This document shows, one piece after another, positions 1-9,368 of a DNA stretch of 64,000 nucleotides. A program made the translations under genes and the position numbers. The stretch is from contig NZ_AUJI01000009.1 in the NCBI RefSeq assembly GCF_000424145.1, positions 124,001-188,000 of the forward strand, written 5' to 3'. The notes under the pieces were generated by a model. The model saw nothing but the letters and a program-made list of their open reading frames with translations, searched no databases and was not told the origin of the DNA. Position 1 is the stretch's first letter. Every line of letters begins with the position of its first letter. The stretch comes from Butyrivibrio sp. AC2005. Lineage in GTDB: Bacteria > Bacillota > Clostridia > Lachnospirales > Lachnospiraceae.

Positions 1-153
1 TATCATTGAAACACCGACTATTCCGCCATCGAATATCTTGTTCGGGGCAAGAAAATCTTCAATTGCAAACGCTGCAATCGTAGCGCCTACCCCAACCATT
101 ATGTAGCAGAAAATTATTTCAGTTAATGAGTTATTTGAGATACGCTTTGACAA
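1..153 (-). CDS. YitT family membrane protein, N-terminal part (runs off the window)
   Basis: On the minus strand a TTG at 153 follows GGAGG by 7 nt and opens a frame of 51 codons that reaches the window edge without a stop. The protein starts with a short cytoplasmic stretch, then a hydrophobic helix (IIFCYIMVGVGATIAAFAIE) and the signature FLAPNKIFDGGIVGVS. Phe-Leu-x-Pro-Asn-x-(I)-x-x-Gly-Gly-(I)-x-Gly is characteristic of the first loop of YitT (DUF161) integral membrane proteins. The family's biochemical role is not established. Only the N-terminus is visible, so length and completeness cannot be judged. The assignment rests on the motif; I am fairly sure of the family. Confidence 0.75.
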   Translation of the reverse strand, partial: MSKRISNNSLTEIIFCYIMVGVGATIAAFAIEDFLAPNKIFDGGIVGVSMI

Positions 154-273
154 AGTTTTTCCTCCGAAGCAAATAAAATTCCGTAACTATTTTCATTATA
201 TATTCCTATAGAGGTGCATTAAAGCAAATAAGTATTAAGAAAAAATAAATATATTTTCAAAGAGGAAAAGAGT

Positions 274-471
274 TTGTATATCGTCAAAATATCATTGGCA
301 AAAAGTGATAAAAAGAGAGCATTTTCTGGTAGGTATATGGTCAATATATACGGAATAATAGCGGTACTGAGAATGAACCAGCCGCTGAGAGGGATAAAAG
401 TGACCGTATCAGGTAGCGATAACTATGAAAGCGCAGAGAATACAGTTACATTCAAGGTTAAGGTAAAATAA
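274..471 (+). pseudogene. possible remnant of an Ig-like surface protein
   Basis: A 65-codon frame opens with TTG after GAGGA with 7 nt spacing. Its last 26 residues (GIKVTVSGSDNYESAENT and following) look like the final strands of a bacterial Ig-like (Big/MBG) repeat: a KVT-x-SGS-x-NY-x-SA-x-x-TV-x-F-x-V pattern. The first 35 residues show no such fold, and stops lie upstream in the same frame. This suggests the 3' end of a larger surface protein whose body has been lost. It could instead be a genuine short peptide. A strong terminator follows directly. I am unsure it is expressed. Confidence 0.3.
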
Positions 472-484
472 GTAATAAGTATGA

Positions 485-530
485 GGGCTGTTGCACTAAT
501 TATAAATATAGTGTAACAGCCCTATTTCCT
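485..530 (+). terminator. rho-independent terminator
   Basis: A 14-bp stem, GGGCTGTTGCACTA (485-498) with TAGTGTAACAGCCC (509-522), has one G-U pair and a 10-nt loop, followed by TATTTCCTT. It lies between the short plus-strand frame and the convergent AraC gene and could serve both. Confidence 0.75.
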
Positions 531-568
531 TAGGTGTTAAGTCGGCTTTGCGTAAAGTAATATGAAAA

Positions 569-1465
569 TCAGAAGTGAAAAAGAAGTCTCTTCGAGTAGG
601 TATTGCGGTAAGCGGTGGGAGTGAGCCCGGTTATCCGTTTGAAGGTTCTTGAGAAGTTATGCACATCTGAAAAACCGACGTCATTAGCAATTTCAGAGAC
701 TGTCTTGTCGGTGTCTCTAAGATAAAAACTTGCAGTTTCCATTTTTAAAGACATAATAAACTGCTTGAGTGAGGTACCCTTCACGACACTGAAGAGGTGT
801 GAAAGGTACTTTGGACTGTAGCCGAAAGCATCTGCAATTTCACTGATCTTGATATTTTTTGATATATTGCGACGTATATAGTCTGCGATGTCCGAATATA
901 TCTGTTTGGTTCCTATAGGATCTGAATCCTTTGGAAGTTCAGCAAGGATCTGACCGTATAGCTCTGTGACGATAGCTGTCATGGCAGCATTCAGAGTTAT
1001 ATCGGGATAACTGTTGCGCTCCAGATCCTGAAGCTGCTTCATCTGTACTACCATCTTCTCGAGCCTTGGGACGGTACCTGTCTGAGGAAGGAGAAAACAG
1101 TTTGCTCTTTCGTATGCCGGTGTTTCATCAGGTGTTATTCGCGCAGGGAAGGATTCCATATCTACTGTGAAATGACTCCAGTAGAAGGAGCAATAGGCTT
1201 TCTTGAAACCGGATCTGTCTCCTTCACTTGGAGGTAAAATCAGATATTCGCCTTCGGAAACCTTGTAGTCTTCTTCCATATAACGCAGATAAAGAGTTCC
1301 TTCTGTTACAACAATAAGTTCATAGTCAAAACGGAGAGGAAGATTTTGATGCTTCCAGTCTGCATTTAATGCAACAAATTTTCCTGATCTCAGGTAGCAG
1401 AAAAGTTGTTCTTTGGGAAAAACCATCAATTTGGTAAGTTTCTTCTTAAGCCTTGCATTAGCCAT
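569..1465 (-). CDS. AraC family transcriptional regulator
   Basis: Predicted regulator of the adjacent sugar locus. The first ~190 residues form a cupin-like sensing domain (FDYELIVVTEGTLYLR, then a GEYLILPP strand). The last ~100 form a double helix-turn-helix of the AraC type (IADYIRRNISKNIKISEIA; YSPKYLSHLFSVVKG; VSEIANDVGFSDVHNFSRTF; ITGLTPTAYR). I chose the ATG at 1465 (298 aa) because AAAGGAA lies 10 nt before it; an ATG 25 codons upstream has no comparable site. It is transcribed away from the importer/GH127/GH31 operon starting at 1730, the usual arrangement for an inducer-sensing activator of such an operon. The inducer is not deducible; arabinose- or xylose-containing oligosaccharides are my inference from the enzymes. 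Confidence 0.85.
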   Translation of the reverse strand: MANARLKKKLTKLMVFPKEQLFCYLRSGKFVALNADWKHQNLPLRFDYELIVVTEGTLYLRYMEEDYKVSEGEYLILPPSEGDRSGFKKAYCSFYWSHFTVDMESFPARITPDETPAYERANCFLLPQTGTVPRLEKMVVQMKQLQDLERNSYPDITLNAAMTAIVTELYGQILAELPKDSDPIGTKQIYSDIADYIRRNISKNIKISEIADAFGYSPKYLSHLFSVVKGTSLKQFIMSLKMETASFYLRDTDKTVSEIANDVGFSDVHNFSRTFKRITGLTPTAYRNTYSKRLLFHF

Positions 1466-1729
1466 ATTATTCACAATTCCTTTTGAAATAGTATCCTTAA
1501 AAGTGTCAAAAATAACACCGAAGATAGAAAAATGATACATTTTTTAAAAAATTATACACTCAAAGAGAATGATAAGCAAACTAAAGCAAGAATTGAGCCA
1601 TATTTGAATAGGCGGTAAAATGACACACAATCTATCTTTGTACTATTTAGATAAAAGACTGGAGATGATAACCTTTTTATAGTGCAACATGCACAAAGGG
1701 GAAGCAAAAAGGTTTAAAGGAGGATTAGT
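1466..1729. promoter_or_regulatory. divergent control region of the first sugar locus
   Basis: This AT-rich spacer separates the AraC gene from the binding-protein gene. Visible elements are a TATAGT box at 1678-1683, a small dyad GTGCA-ACA-TGCAC at 1682-1694 that overlaps its end, and a strong ribosome site AAAGGAGG at 1716-1723. No convincing -35 hexamer is seen, which would fit an activator-dependent promoter. The operator is inferred from position only. Confidence 0.4.
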
Positions 1730-3364
1730 ATGAAGAAAAAGTTAGTTTCAGTTTTATTGTCTATGATTATGGTTACCGGAATGCTTTCAGGATGTGGAGG
1801 ACAAGCCGGAAACGGAGCAGCATCTGATGAATCTGCACAGACATCCGATGATTCGGCTTCGGGAGAAAAGACCAAGCTCACTGCGCTTTTCTGCGCACAT
1901 GCTCTTACTGCTGATATCAATGAATTCAAGTGGCTTCAGGAGTTTGAGGACCAGGCAAACGTAGATATCGAATGGGAAGTTATCTACTCTGACTGGGATC
2001 AGACGAAGCCTACACGATTTGCTTCAGGAGATATCCCGGATATTCTTTTTAATGCAACAACAGATGCGGATTACATTACATATAACGGACTTTTTGAGGA
2101 TCTTACACCTTATGTAAGTGCAGAAAAGACACCCAATATTCAGGAAATGTTCGATGAAGAACCGGATACACTGGTACTGGCAAAGACACTTGAGGGTAAG
2201 CTTTTCGGACTTCCCAAATTCCAGGGGAAATGGCCCGGAACAAATGGTGTTCTTTTCATAAATAAAACATGGCTTGATAAGCTGGGACTTGAAAAGCCCA
2301 GGACATTCTCAGAATTGGAAAAGGTTCTGTTGGCATTTAAGGATGGAGATCCTAACGGTAACGGTGTAGCAGACGAGGTTCCTATGGATTTCAACGGATG
2401 GTTTGGAAGTGCTTATTCACTTTCAAATCTGGTTGGCGGACTTGGTATACAGCTCACAAACTGGGCAAACGACGGATATTTTGCAGAGGGCGGAGAGGTA
2501 AAAAACTTCGCGGTTGATGAGAGATATAAGAAGCTCATGAAGTACCTTGCAGGTCTTTATGCAGAAGGACTTATTGATGAAAATGCTATAACAAACGATT
2601 ATTCAATGTTCCAGTCCTTATCAAGAGGAAATGAGAATGGTGATGCGCTTGTAGGTGTTGTTTACGGATGGGAAGAAACAGATAAGTTTGGTAATGAGCT
2701 CGCAAGTCAGTACGAAGCACTGGAGCCTCTTACTTATGATCTTGATGGCGAGAGTTACGATGCACGTTGGACCTATGACTATTCAGGACTTAACATGTCC
2801 ACAAACAGAGCATGTGTAAGTGCCAAGTGCAAAGATAAGGAAGCTGCTATGAGATTCCTTGATCAGTTCTATACACAGAAGGATTCTGTAGAAGTTCTTT
2901 TTGGTGGCATAGCAGACGGCAACGTATCAGAAATCGGTGACAATAAATACAAAGTAAATGATCCTCAGGATCCTGCTGTAGATCCCGGCACATGGAAATG
3001 GACCTATGCATTTGCAGATAATGGACCTATGTATATAAGAAGAAACACAGAAATTGAGATGACACAGGATATGGACAATGCTCTTCGCGAAAGAGAAGCT
3101 TATAATGATACGCTTGCCAAGGTTTCCGAAGATGACTATTATCCGCAGATGTTCATGAAGTACACAGAGGATGAGCAGAATGAAATGGCTGTACTTCAGG
3201 CAAATGTTACGAATATTACTGACAATCAGTGGGGATTATGGCTTGTTGGTGATGAGGATGTGGATGCAACCTGGGATGCTTATGTAAATAGTGTAAATGA
3301 AGCAGGGCTTCAGCGAATTCTTGAGATTCGTCAGGGTGCGTTTGATAAATACAGAGGTAAATAA
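1730..3364 (+). CDS. LplA-type ABC sugar-binding lipoprotein
   Basis: Extracellular solute-binding protein, 544 aa, for an ABC importer. It has a lipoprotein signal peptide (MKKKLVSVLLSMIMVTGMLSGC) with lipobox LSGC, a Ser/Asp/Gly-rich linker, and a family-1 binding fold. The DGDPNGNGVADEVPMDF segment is the Ca-loop-like block typical of LplA/YtcQ-type proteins of 500-550 aa. The permease genes at 3446 and 4371 belong to the matching LplB and LplC families. No ATPase gene is adjacent, as is common for this group, which uses a shared MsmX-like ATPase. The ligand is probably an oligosaccharide released from plant cell wall, judging from the enzymes downstream. Confidence 0.88.
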   Translation: MKKKLVSVLLSMIMVTGMLSGCGGQAGNGAASDESAQTSDDSASGEKTKLTALFCAHALTADINEFKWLQEFEDQANVDIEWEVIYSDWDQTKPTRFASGDIPDILFNATTDADYITYNGLFEDLTPYVSAEKTPNIQEMFDEEPDTLVLAKTLEGKLFGLPKFQGKWPGTNGVLFINKTWLDKLGLEKPRTFSELEKVLLAFKDGDPNGNGVADEVPMDFNGWFGSAYSLSNLVGGLGIQLTNWANDGYFAEGGEVKNFAVDERYKKLMKYLAGLYAEGLIDENAITNDYSMFQSLSRGNENGDALVGVVYGWEETDKFGNELASQYEALEPLTYDLDGESYDARWTYDYSGLNMSTNRACVSAKCKDKEAAMRFLDQFYTQKDSVEVLFGGIADGNVSEIGDNKYKVNDPQDPAVDPGTWKWTYAFADNGPMYIRRNTEIEMTQDMDNALREREAYNDTLAKVSEDDYYPQMFMKYTEDEQNEMAVLQANVTNITDNQWGLWLVGDEDVDATWDAYVNSVNEAGLQRILEIRQGAFDKYRGK

Positions 3365-3382
3365 TTGAAATAGCGGAGATTT

Positions 3383-3428
3383 AGGGCGGCAGAGTGGATA
3401 TTTGCTCGTCGCCCTTATTCCTTTTTTT
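3383..3428 (+). terminator. intra-operon terminator/attenuator after the binding protein
   Basis: AGGGCGGC (3383-3390) pairs with GTCGCCCT (3408-3415) to give an 8-bp stem, followed by TATTCCTTTTTTT. Placed between binding-protein and permease genes, it would let the binding protein be made in excess, a usual pattern for such importers. Confidence 0.65.
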
Positions 3429-3445
3429 AGAAAGTGGAGGAGAAT

Positions 3446-4360
3446 ATGGTAAAAAAGGCAGCCAAATATTTTAGTAAAACCTGGCAGCTGTGGATAATGC
3501 TATTACCTGCCATGATTTATATTTTTGTATTTTGCTATGTTCCCATGTATGGAGTTCAGCTTGCATTTAAGGAATATAGTTTTTCTAAGGGATTCCTGGG
3601 AGGAGACTTTGTAGGCTTTAAATACTTTAAACAGTATTTTGAAAGTAATATGTTCTGGCCTACTTTAAAGAACACATTTGTCATAGCTGTGACGGGAATA
3701 ATCGTAGGATTCCCTGCACCGATAGTTCTTGCGTTGATAATAAATCAGCTGAGAAATCAGAAGTGGAAAAAATTTGTACAGACAATAGTGTACATACCAT
3801 ACTTTATTTCGGTAGTTGTACTTGTCTCGATGATAAACATTTTGTTTGCAAACGGGAGTGGAGTAATTGCCAACTTTTTCAAGACTATACATCTGGTGAA
3901 TCCTTCGGTAAATATCATAGGAAGTTCTTCCACCTTCCTGCCGCTTTATGTTTTGACCGGGGTGTGGCAGTCCATGGGATGGAATTCGATCATCTTTATT
4001 GCGGCACTGTCGTCAGTTGATACCCAGCTCTATGATGCCTGTAAGGTTGACGGAGCAAACAGGTGGCAGACGATGATTCATATTGATATTCCAGCTCTTG
4101 TACCAACTATTATGATTCTTCTTATTCTTAATATGGGCGGAATTCTTAATGTAGGTTTTGACAAGATTTTCCTTATGCAGAACAGTACAAACCTCGGGGT
4201 GTCACAGGTTATATCAACCTATGTATATGATGTGGGTGTTAAAAGCTCTCAGTTCTCGTTTGGTACAGCTGTTGGTCTGTTTAACACAATTATCAATTTT
4301 ATCTGTCTGGTTGTTACAAACTGGGTTTCACGCAAAACCACAGGCAGTGGCTTGATGTAA
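3446..4360 (+). CDS. LplB-type sugar ABC transporter permease
   Basis: Integral membrane permease of the importer, 304 aa. Predicted six helices; the N-terminus reads KTWQLWIMLLPAMIYIFVFCYVPMYGVQLAF, the standard LplB opening. The cytoplasmic EAA-type loop is DACKVDGANRWQTMIHIDIPAL, which contacts the ATPase. The ATG at 3446 is preferred over a GTG at 3434 because GGAGG (3436-3440) sits 5 nt before it. It pairs with the permease gene that starts 10 nt downstream of its stop. Confidence 0.9.
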   Translation: MVKKAAKYFSKTWQLWIMLLPAMIYIFVFCYVPMYGVQLAFKEYSFSKGFLGGDFVGFKYFKQYFESNMFWPTLKNTFVIAVTGIIVGFPAPIVLALIINQLRNQKWKKFVQTIVYIPYFISVVVLVSMINILFANGSGVIANFFKTIHLVNPSVNIIGSSSTFLPLYVLTGVWQSMGWNSIIFIAALSSVDTQLYDACKVDGANRWQTMIHIDIPALVPTIMILLILNMGGILNVGFDKIFLMQNSTNLGVSQVISTYVYDVGVKSSQFSFGTAVGLFNTIINFICLVVTNWVSRKTTGSGLM

Positions 4361-4370
4361 GGAGGCAGAT

Positions 4371-5312
4371 ATGGAAAAAATGTTAAATGCGGCAGACTTA
4401 TGTGAAGCAGAGACTGAGAAAGTAAAGGAAAAAACATTTTCAAAATGGCCTGACAGGATCTTCGGGGCAGCAGTCATTATTCTTAGCATAATTGTGGTTA
4501 TCATGATTGCGTATCCTTTGTATTTTGTGGTTATAGCATCGATTTCAAATTCGAATCTTGTTAACCAGGGAGCGGTGACTTTTTGGCCAAAGGATATAAG
4601 ATTCTACGGATATGAGCAGATCCTTAAGGATGGCAGAATCTGGACAGGTTACGCCAATACTATTTTGTATGTTGTAGCAGGGACTGCCCTTAATATGGCA
4701 ATAACGATGCCTGCAGCGTATGCTCTTTCACGAAAGGATTTTAAGGCAAGAAATGTGGTGATGTTTTACTTTGTATTCACGATGTTTTTCAATGGCGGAC
4801 TAGTACCTACGTACATGACGGTTTCATCACTTCATCTTATTTCGACAAAGACCATACTTATAATTTTTGTTGCGATAAATACTTATAACCTGATAATAGC
4901 AAGGACCTTTATAGCAAACTCTATTCCGGATGATCTTTATGAGGCAGCTATACTGGATGGATGCTCACATTTTAAATACTTTTTCCTTGTGGTGCTTCCT
5001 TTATCAAAAGCGGTTATTTCGGTTCTTACACTTTATTATGCTGTATTCCATTGGAATGATTATTTCAATGCTCTTATTTATAATAGTAAGGAGCAGAATG
5101 TTCCGCTGCAGATCGTACTAAGACAGATCCTTCTTCTTAATCAGGCCTTTGCCAGCGGAAATGGCGGAGTACAGGGCGGCTACGGTCAGTCCAGTGCTGA
5201 TCAGGTTAAGTATGCAGTGCTTATAGTTTCAACACTGCCGATATTGTGTGTATATCCTTTTGTACAGAAATACTTTGAGAAGGGTGTCATGATTGGCGCC
5301 GTCAAGGGATAA
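4371..5312 (+). CDS. LplC-type sugar ABC transporter permease
   Basis: Second permease subunit, 313 aa. After a hydrophilic start of ~25 residues come six predicted helices; the segment PLYFVVIASISN and the ending EKGVMIGAVKG are typical of LplC/YtcP proteins. The EAA loop reads DDLYEAAILDGCSHFKYFFL. The N-terminal extension (about 25 residues rich in Glu/Lys) is longer than usual. GGAGG lies just before the ATG. The stop codon directly abuts the start of the GH127 gene, so the two are probably translationally coupled. Confidence 0.9.
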   Translation: MEKMLNAADLCEAETEKVKEKTFSKWPDRIFGAAVIILSIIVVIMIAYPLYFVVIASISNSNLVNQGAVTFWPKDIRFYGYEQILKDGRIWTGYANTILYVVAGTALNMAITMPAAYALSRKDFKARNVVMFYFVFTMFFNGGLVPTYMTVSSLHLISTKTILIIFVAINTYNLIIARTFIANSIPDDLYEAAILDGCSHFKYFFLVVLPLSKAVISVLTLYYAVFHWNDYFNALIYNSKEQNVPLQIVLRQILLLNQAFASGNGGVQGGYGQSSADQVKYAVLIVSTLPILCVYPFVQKYFEKGVMIGAVKG

Positions 5313-7298
5313 ATGAGGGGAAATAAAATAAGAAAGGTTTTTAATATTATGAAAAAATGCTATAGGGCAGCTGAATTGTCAGCTGTAAAGGTTACTGACA
5401 AGTACTACGACGAGGCGCTTTGCATCGAAATTAAGAATATGCTTCTGCTTGATGCTGACAGGCTTCTTGCAGGGTTCAGGGAGACGGCAGGACTTCTTGC
5501 GGGTAAGAGCGAAGAGGAACTGGTCAGCCTAATGAAGGGAAAAAGACGTTATGGAGGAGACTGGGAGGATGGTCTCATCGGAGGGCATACTCTTGGGCAT
5601 TACATCACTGCTTTGGCGCAGGCTGTTGCCAGCCCTGCGCTCTCTGAAGAGGATAAGAAAAGTGTTTTAGACAGATTGGACTATATGCTTTCTGCACTGA
5701 AGGAGTGTCAGGAACTTACAAAAGGAACAGACGAAGAAGGCTTTATATTCGGAGCAGCATTTCCTTCAAAAGCATTCAGAGATAATCCGGTTCTTCAGTT
5801 TGATAATGTGGAGAAGGGGCTTAGCCAGCCCTTTGAAGAGGCGTGGGTACCGTGGTACACAATGCACAAGATTCTTTCAGGTTTAAACGCATCATTTAAG
5901 CTTGCGGGGAAGGAGCTTGGACTTGATGTGGCAAATTCTCTTGGGATGTGGATTGCAGACAGGGCACTTTCCTGGTCAGAGGAGGTTAATAAAACAGTTC
6001 TTTCTATAGAGTATGGCGGAATGAATGACTGTCTTTACGAACTCTATCAGATTAATGAATGCTTGAAGAAAAGTGGCAGCAGCTTGTATCATCCTGAATT
6101 TGAGAAGATAAAGGAAGCTGCTCACAGATTTGATGAAACTGAGCTTTTTGAAAAAGTACTCGCAGGAGAGAAAAATACCTTAAACAATTTTCATGCAAAT
6201 ACTACTATTCCCAAGTTCATCGGAGCCCTTGCGCGATATGAGACCGATAAAAACGAGGTCAAATATCTGGAGTATGCAGAGAGCTTCTGGGATATGGTGT
6301 TATCAAAGCACACCTATGTTACCGGTGGAAACAGTGAGGATGAGCACTTCGGTGAAGACAATATCCTGGATGCTGAGAGAACTAACGTAAATAACGAAAC
6401 CTGCAACACTTATAATATGCTGAAGTTTTCAAGAAGGCTTTTTGCGGTGACAGGGAAAAAGAAATATCTTGATTATGCGGAGAGGACGCTTGTAAATGCC
6501 ATTATGGCATCCCAGAATCATGAGACGGGATTTTCAACTTATTTTCAACCTATGGCGACAGGTTTTCAGAAGGTGTTTAACACACTTGACGGGAATTTCT
6601 GGTGCTGTACAGGAACGGGCTATGAGAACTTTACAAAGCTCCAGGACGGTATATATTTTGGCAGAGAAGACGAGATAATTATTGCGCTGTATCTGGCTTC
6701 TGAGTACTGTACAGAGGACTTCAGTATTTCCATAGATGCTGATTTTACAAAGTCGGATGAAGTGAAAATATGTGTTAAACCTGTGGCAGGGAAGGAAGTT
6801 GAAAAGGATCTCCTTTTGAGAAAACCAACCTGGGTAATGGGAGAGCCTGAGATTAAGGTGGGAGAAGATGAGATTTCTCCTGAGGAACAAGATGGTTTTT
6901 ATATAATTCCAAAGAAGACTGTTAAGAATGGCTGCAACATTTTCTTGAAGCTTCCTATGGGAATTACCTGCCATAATCTTCAGGATGGAGCTGACACCTA
7001 TGCTTTCATGTATGGACCATATGTACTCTCTGCACGACTTGGAGTAGCTAAGATGAAGACAAAAGGACACGGAATCGCTGTTGTGGTTGCTGCAGAAAAA
7101 GCTGTAGAGTCAGATGAAGTTCTTGTTACTAAAGAGAAATCAGTTCAGGATTTTATTGAGAATATAGATAAGTATCTTGTGAAGAGGGAAGGCGAGATGG
7201 AATTTGATCTTGCAGGCACAGATAGGAATCTTAACTTTACAACACATTATAATCAGTACAGTGAGAGCTATGGTATTTACTGGAAGTTCAAGGCTTGA
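5313..7298 (+). CDS. GH127-type beta-L-arabinofuranosidase
   Basis: Predicted cytoplasmic glycoside hydrolase (DUF1680/GH127 or the related GH146), 661 aa, that removes beta-L-arabinofuranose. Family blocks seen: GGDWEDGLIGGHTLGHYI, WVPWYTMHKILSGL, TYVTGGNSEDEHFGE, NNETCNTYNMLKFSRRLF and NFWCCTGTGYENF. Known enzymes of the family bind zinc through a Glu-x-Cys pair and a Cys-Cys pair, one Cys being the nucleophile; here these are E362/C364 and C431/C432. No signal peptide is present, so the substrate must be imported, matching the upstream ABC genes. The start is uncertain: ATG 5313 abuts the permease stop, ATG 5349 follows AGAAAGG. Substrate specificity beyond beta-arabinofuranose is not visible. 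Confidence 0.88.
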   Translation: MRGNKIRKVFNIMKKCYRAAELSAVKVTDKYYDEALCIEIKNMLLLDADRLLAGFRETAGLLAGKSEEELVSLMKGKRRYGGDWEDGLIGGHTLGHYITALAQAVASPALSEEDKKSVLDRLDYMLSALKECQELTKGTDEEGFIFGAAFPSKAFRDNPVLQFDNVEKGLSQPFEEAWVPWYTMHKILSGLNASFKLAGKELGLDVANSLGMWIADRALSWSEEVNKTVLSIEYGGMNDCLYELYQINECLKKSGSSLYHPEFEKIKEAAHRFDETELFEKVLAGEKNTLNNFHANTTIPKFIGALARYETDKNEVKYLEYAESFWDMVLSKHTYVTGGNSEDEHFGEDNILDAERTNVNNETCNTYNMLKFSRRLFAVTGKKKYLDYAERTLVNAIMASQNHETGFSTYFQPMATGFQKVFNTLDGNFWCCTGTGYENFTKLQDGIYFGREDEIIIALYLASEYCTEDFSISIDADFTKSDEVKICVKPVAGKEVEKDLLLRKPTWVMGEPEIKVGEDEISPEEQDGFYIIPKKTVKNGCNIFLKLPMGITCHNLQDGADTYAFMYGPYVLSARLGVAKMKTKGHGIAVVVAAEKAVESDEVLVTKEKSVQDFIENIDKYLVKREGEMEFDLAGTDRNLNFTTHYNQYSESYGIYWKFKA

Positions 7299-7321
7299 TT
7301 TAGCGATAAGAGGATGAGGAT

Positions 7322-9331
7322 ATGCAGTTCTTTTCAATCGAAAACGGATCATTATTATTTAGGGAAAATGGAGAGACACTGAAAATTGAAGCCTGGGGCA
7401 GGGACAGCTTCCGGGTAAGGTCGGTTTTTCTCGGAGGAATAAGTGATTATAGCCCGGCGCTTCTGGAACAGGAGAAGAGAAACTGTGATATCACAATTGA
7501 TGACAGGAGAGCTTTAATAGTTAATGGGAAGATCACAGCAAAATGCTATGTTCAGCCCTGGGGAAATGCGCTCCAGATATCATTTGTGGAGACTGATTCA
7601 GGAAAAGTTCTTCTTGAAGAAATATCAAACGGAGGTGCTTTGGCCAATAAAGCCAGGTATTACAAGCATCTTAAGGGTGATGTTTTCAGGCTTAAGGCAA
7701 GCTTTATTGCAGATCCGAAGGAGAAGCTCTTCGGAATGGGGCAGTATCAGCAGGAGATTATGGATTTAAAGGGCTGTAATCTTGAACTTGCTCACAGGAA
7801 TTCTCAGGCAAGCGTTCCTTTTGTATTATCTGACAAGGGCTATGGCTTTTTGTGGCACAATCCTGCCATAGGTGAAGTTCACTTTGGATACAATACCACC
7901 GAGTGGGTGGCAGAGGAGACAAGGCAACTGGATTATTGGATTACTGCCGGTGATACGCCTGCTGATATCATGGGAAATTATACAGAGGTATCCGGACGTG
8001 CGCCCAGAATGCCGGAGTATGGACTTGGCTTCTGGCAGTGTAAACTTCGTTATTATAATCAGGAACAGGTTCTTGATATAGCGAGGGAGTATCATAAGAG
8101 AGGCGTCCATATTGATGTTATTGTTATTGACTATTATCACTGGCCAAGGTGCGGAGACTGGAGATTTGACCCTGAGTATTTTCCTGATCCAAAGGCTATG
8201 ATAAAAGAGTTAAATGACATGGGAATAGAGTGCATGGTCTCAATCTGGCCTCAGGTTGACTGGAGAAGTGAGAACTATGAAGAAATGAAGCAACAGGGGC
8301 TTCTTGTGAAAATTGGCTCCGGTGTTGATGTTCAGATGATTTTCCATGGGAATAATGTATTTTTTGATGCTACAAATAAGAGGGCGAGGGAGTATATCTG
8401 GAATAAATGCAGGAAAAACTATGCAGAACTCGGGGTGAAGACCTTCTGGCTGGATGAGGCGGAGCCTGAGTTTACCGGATATGACTATGAAAACTATCAT
8501 TATAATTCCGGTTCTGTTCTGCAGACAGGAAACATATATCCCAGAGAATATGCACGAGCTTTCTATGAAGGACAGCGCTCACTTGGTCAGGAAAAGATAG
8601 TAAATCTCATAAGATGCGCCTGGGTAGGAAGTCAGCGCTACGGTGCACTTGTGTGGTCAGGCGATATAATGTCGACCTGGGAGGATTTCAGAAAGCAGAT
8701 AATTGCAGGACTTCAGATGGGAATAGCAGGTATTCCCTGGTGGACAACGGATATTGGAGGATTCCATGGAGGCGATATCCGAAGTGATGAGTTTAAAGAG
8801 CTCCTGATCAGATGGTTCCAGTATGGATGCTTTTGTCCGGTAATGAGAATACATGGTAACAGGGATCCTCATACAGAAATTATAAATAAGGCGGGCGAAG
8901 TTCGTGAGTGGACCGGTGCTGAGAATGAAATCTGGAGTTACGGAGAAGAGAATTATGAAATAATGAAGCATTTCATAGAAATCAGGGAAAAGCTTCGGGA
9001 TTACACCCGTTCTGTAATGGATGAGGCATCAGAGAAAGGATATCCTGTAATGAGAACTCTTTTCTTCGAATTCCCTAATGATGAGAGAGCATGGAGTATC
9101 ACTGATGAGTATATGTACGGAGGTGATATTCTTGTTGCTCCGGTGTGTCACAAAGGAGAAACAAAAAGGAAGGTATACCTTCCGGAAGGCTGCGACTGGA
9201 TAGAGGCATTTACAGGGGAAAAGTATCAGGGAGGCATTGAAATTATGGCTGATGCGCCGATAGAGAGACTTCCGGTATTTGTCAGAGCCGATAGTGAAAA
9301 GATTGGGAATGGCATACAAATAAATTTCTGA
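7322..9331 (+). CDS. GH31 alpha-glycosidase (probable alpha-xylosidase or alpha-glucosidase)
   Basis: Cytoplasmic TIM-barrel hydrolase of family GH31, 669 aa. The N-terminal beta-sandwich is followed by the barrel. The nucleophile is D378 in TFWLDEAEPEF and the acid/base D448 in ALVWSGDIMSTW; CAWVGSQRYG and GGFHGGD are conserved around the sugar site. GH31 includes alpha-xylosidases and alpha-glucosidases, which I cannot separate by eye; an alpha-xylosidase would fit the companion arabinofuranosidase. It lies 23 nt after GH127 with the ribosome site GAGGA before ATG 7322 and probably closes the operon of the first sugar locus. Confidence 0.88.
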   Translation: MQFFSIENGSLLFRENGETLKIEAWGRDSFRVRSVFLGGISDYSPALLEQEKRNCDITIDDRRALIVNGKITAKCYVQPWGNALQISFVETDSGKVLLEEISNGGALANKARYYKHLKGDVFRLKASFIADPKEKLFGMGQYQQEIMDLKGCNLELAHRNSQASVPFVLSDKGYGFLWHNPAIGEVHFGYNTTEWVAEETRQLDYWITAGDTPADIMGNYTEVSGRAPRMPEYGLGFWQCKLRYYNQEQVLDIAREYHKRGVHIDVIVIDYYHWPRCGDWRFDPEYFPDPKAMIKELNDMGIECMVSIWPQVDWRSENYEEMKQQGLLVKIGSGVDVQMIFHGNNVFFDATNKRAREYIWNKCRKNYAELGVKTFWLDEAEPEFTGYDYENYHYNSGSVLQTGNIYPREYARAFYEGQRSLGQEKIVNLIRCAWVGSQRYGALVWSGDIMSTWEDFRKQIIAGLQMGIAGIPWWTTDIGGFHGGDIRSDEFKELLIRWFQYGCFCPVMRIHGNRDPHTEIINKAGEVREWTGAENEIWSYGEENYEIMKHFIEIREKLRDYTRSVMDEASEKGYPVMRTLFFEFPNDERAWSITDEYMYGGDILVAPVCHKGETKRKVYLPEGCDWIEAFTGEKYQGGIEIMADAPIERLPVFVRADSEKIGNGIQINF

Positions 9332-9368
9332 TATAATAAGCTGTACTATTTTTGGGAGGTTTATTATT

